5,332 nucleotides of DNA from Pseudomonadota bacterium (GTDB lineage Bacteria > Pseudomonadota > Alphaproteobacteria > Rhizobiales > Rhizobiaceae). Positions 4,182 through 5,332 of this stretch are shown here, in pieces (position 1 is the first letter of the stretch; every line of letters begins with the position of its first letter). Made by a program: the position numbers and the translations under genes. The notes below the pieces were generated by a model that was not told the DNA's origin, did no database searches, and saw nothing but the letters and a program-made list of their open reading frames with translations. Where the stretch lies: NCBI GenBank assembly GCA_023428515.1, contig JAEYXI010000554.1, forward strand, positions 1 to 5,332, in the 5' to 3' direction.

Positions 4182-5332
4182 TGGCGGACCTTTTCGGCGC
4201 GGACGAACCGGTCAAGGCGCGTACGGCAGCGCCGCTCGCCGATCGGCTGCGGCCGAAGACGCTCGCCGAGGTCGTCGGCCAGGAGCACCTGACCGGCGAG
4301 GACGGCGCGCTGACCAGGCTGATCCGGTCCGGCTCGCTCGGCTCGATGATCTTCTGGGGTCCACCCGGCACCGGCAAGACGACAGTCGCCAGGTTGCTGG
4401 CCGGCGAGACGAAGCTCGCCTTCGAGCAGATCTCGGCGATCTTCTCCGGCGTCGCCGATCTGAAAAAAGTGTTCGAGGCGGCCAAGCTGCGCAGCCGGAA
4501 CGGCCGGCAGACTTTGCTCTTCGTCGACGAGATCCATCGCTTCAACCGCGCCCAGCAGGACAGCTTCCTGCCGGTCATGGAGGACGGCACGATCGTGCTC
4601 GTCGGCGCGACGACGGAGAACCCGTCCTTCGAACTCAACGCCGCTCTTCTTTCGCGCGCACGCGTGCTGGTCTTCCATACGCTCGGCGAAGAAAGCCTCA
4701 TGCAATTGCTGGCCCGCGCCGAGGAAGTCGAAGGCATGCCGCTGCCGCTCGACGAGGAGGCAAGGGCGGTCCTCTTGCGCATGGCCGACGGCGACGGCCG
4801 CGCGGCGCTGACGCTGGCGGAGGAGGTCTGGCGCGCGGCAAAGCCCGGCGAAGTGTTCGATGCGGAAGGACTGCAGCGGATCGTCCAGCGGCGTGCGCCG
4901 GTCTACGACAAGAGCCAGGACGGCCACTACAATTTGATCTCGGCGCTCCACAAGTCGGTGCGCGGCTCGGACCCGGACGCCGCCCTCTATTATTTGGCGC
5001 GCATGCTCGATGCCGGTGAGAACCCGCTCTATCTCGGCCGCCGCCTGGTGCGCATGGCGACCGAGGACATCGGGCTTGCCGATCCGCAGGCGCTGGTGAT
5101 CGCCAATGCCGCCAAGGACGCCTACGATTATCTGGGGTCGCCGGAAGGAGAACTAGCGCTGGCGGAAGCCTGCGTCTATCTCGCGACCGCGCCGAAGTCG
5201 AATGCGGTCTACACGGCGTTCAAGGCGGCCACGCGGGCGGCCAAGGAGCATGGCTCGCTGCTGCCGCCGAAGCACATCCTGAACGCGCCGACCAAGCTGA
5301 TGAAGGAAGAGGACTACGCCGCCGGCTATCTC
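4181..5332 (+). CDS. rarA: Replication-associated recombination protein A, AAA+ ATPase (3' end outside window)
   Basis: RarA (MgsA, relative of eukaryotic WRNIP1/Mgs1) is a cytosolic AAA+ ATPase of the clamp-loader type that acts at stalled replication forks with SSB and RecA. The reading frame stays open for 384 codons to the window edge; the family is usually about 430-450 residues, so some 50 residues are missing. Visible motifs are PLADRLRPKTLAEVVGQEHL (18-37), Walker A GPPGTGKTT (60-68), the ISA.FSGV.DLK segment (84-95), Walker B LLFVDEIHRFN (112-122), sensor 1 GATTENPSFE (142-151) and the arginine finger in LLSRARV (Arg159). The C-terminal part contains the RarA tetramerisation-domain signature DKSQDGHYNLISALHKSVRGSDPDAA split around YD, then GEDxG-like MATEDIGLADP. 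The ATG shares its A with the degP stop (TGATG). With only a weak AGG before it, translation probably depends on coupling. The gene is intact as far as seen. Confidence 0.96.
   Translation, partial: MADLFGADEPVKARTAAPLADRLRPKTLAEVVGQEHLTGEDGALTRLIRSGSLGSMIFWGPPGTGKTTVARLLAGETKLAFEQISAIFSGVADLKKVFEAAKLRSRNGRQTLLFVDEIHRFNRAQQDSFLPVMEDGTIVLVGATTENPSFELNAALLSRARVLVFHTLGEESLMQLLARAEEVEGMPLPLDEEARAVLLRMADGDGRAALTLAEEVWRAAKPGEVFDAEGLQRIVQRRAPVYDKSQDGHYNLISALHKSVRGSDPDAALYYLARMLDAGENPLYLGRRLVRMATEDIGLADPQALVIANAAKDAYDYLGSPEGELALAEACVYLATAPKSNAVYTAFKAATRAAKEHGSLLPPKHILNAPTKLMKEEDYAAGYL

Noticed and set aside
3941..4951. 336-codon open frame antisense to rarA
   Set aside because: The opposite strand encodes all RarA motifs in order; the antisense product has no family resemblance.
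4144..5019. 291-codon plus-strand frame overlapping rarA
   Set aside because: It is an out-of-frame reading of rarA with very high Arg and Gly and no motif; the true rarA frame stays open to the window edge.

Overview
The window looks like chromosomal DNA from an alphaproteobacterium, most likely of the order Hyphomicrobiales (Rhizobiales), perhaps near Phyllobacteriaceae/Mesorhizobium. This rests on four things: uniformly GC-rich coding sequence, the RpoA tail KRYEDQY directly followed by an L17 of alphaproteobacterial type, a degP-rarA pair after the ribosomal block, and a perfect match to the CtrA cell-cycle regulator box. The genus is an inference from remembered family sequences, not from a search.

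Layout. Bases 1-26 are the last codons of rpoA. A 105-base gap with nested inverted repeats leads to rplQ (132-563), the last gene of the long ribosomal protein/rpoA operon, which is closed by a strong UUCG-loop terminator (590-612). Next comes a convergent pair: an ankyrin-repeat protein with a signal peptide (672-1340, +) and an integral-membrane acyltransferase-3 family protein (1349-2509, -). Their stop codons are 8 bases apart and a perfect 8-bp hairpin sits at the junction. A 199-base divergent intergenic region (2510-2708) separates the acyltransferase from degP. It holds the CtrA-like box TTAA-N7-TTAAC, a second tandem repeat one helical turn further on, and a leader that could fold over the degP ribosome binding site. 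degP (2709-4181) encodes a periplasmic DegP/DegQ-type serine protease with two PDZ domains. It overlaps by one base (TGATG) with rarA (4181 to the window end), an AAA+ ATPase of stalled replication forks that is cut off by the window edge.

How the parts fit. rpoA-rplQ and degP-rarA are housekeeping genes. The ankyrin and acyltransferase genes between them look like accessory cargo in an otherwise conserved neighbourhood. No complete new multi-gene system is visible. The most interesting signals are regulatory: (i) a possible cell-cycle (CtrA) control point shared by an envelope acyltransferase and an envelope protease gene; (ii) a perfect Shine-Dalgarno and in-frame ATG inside the ankyrin gene just after its signal peptide, which could give a cytosolic form; and (iii) an RNA fold in the degP leader whose apical loop is complementary to the degP ribosome binding site.
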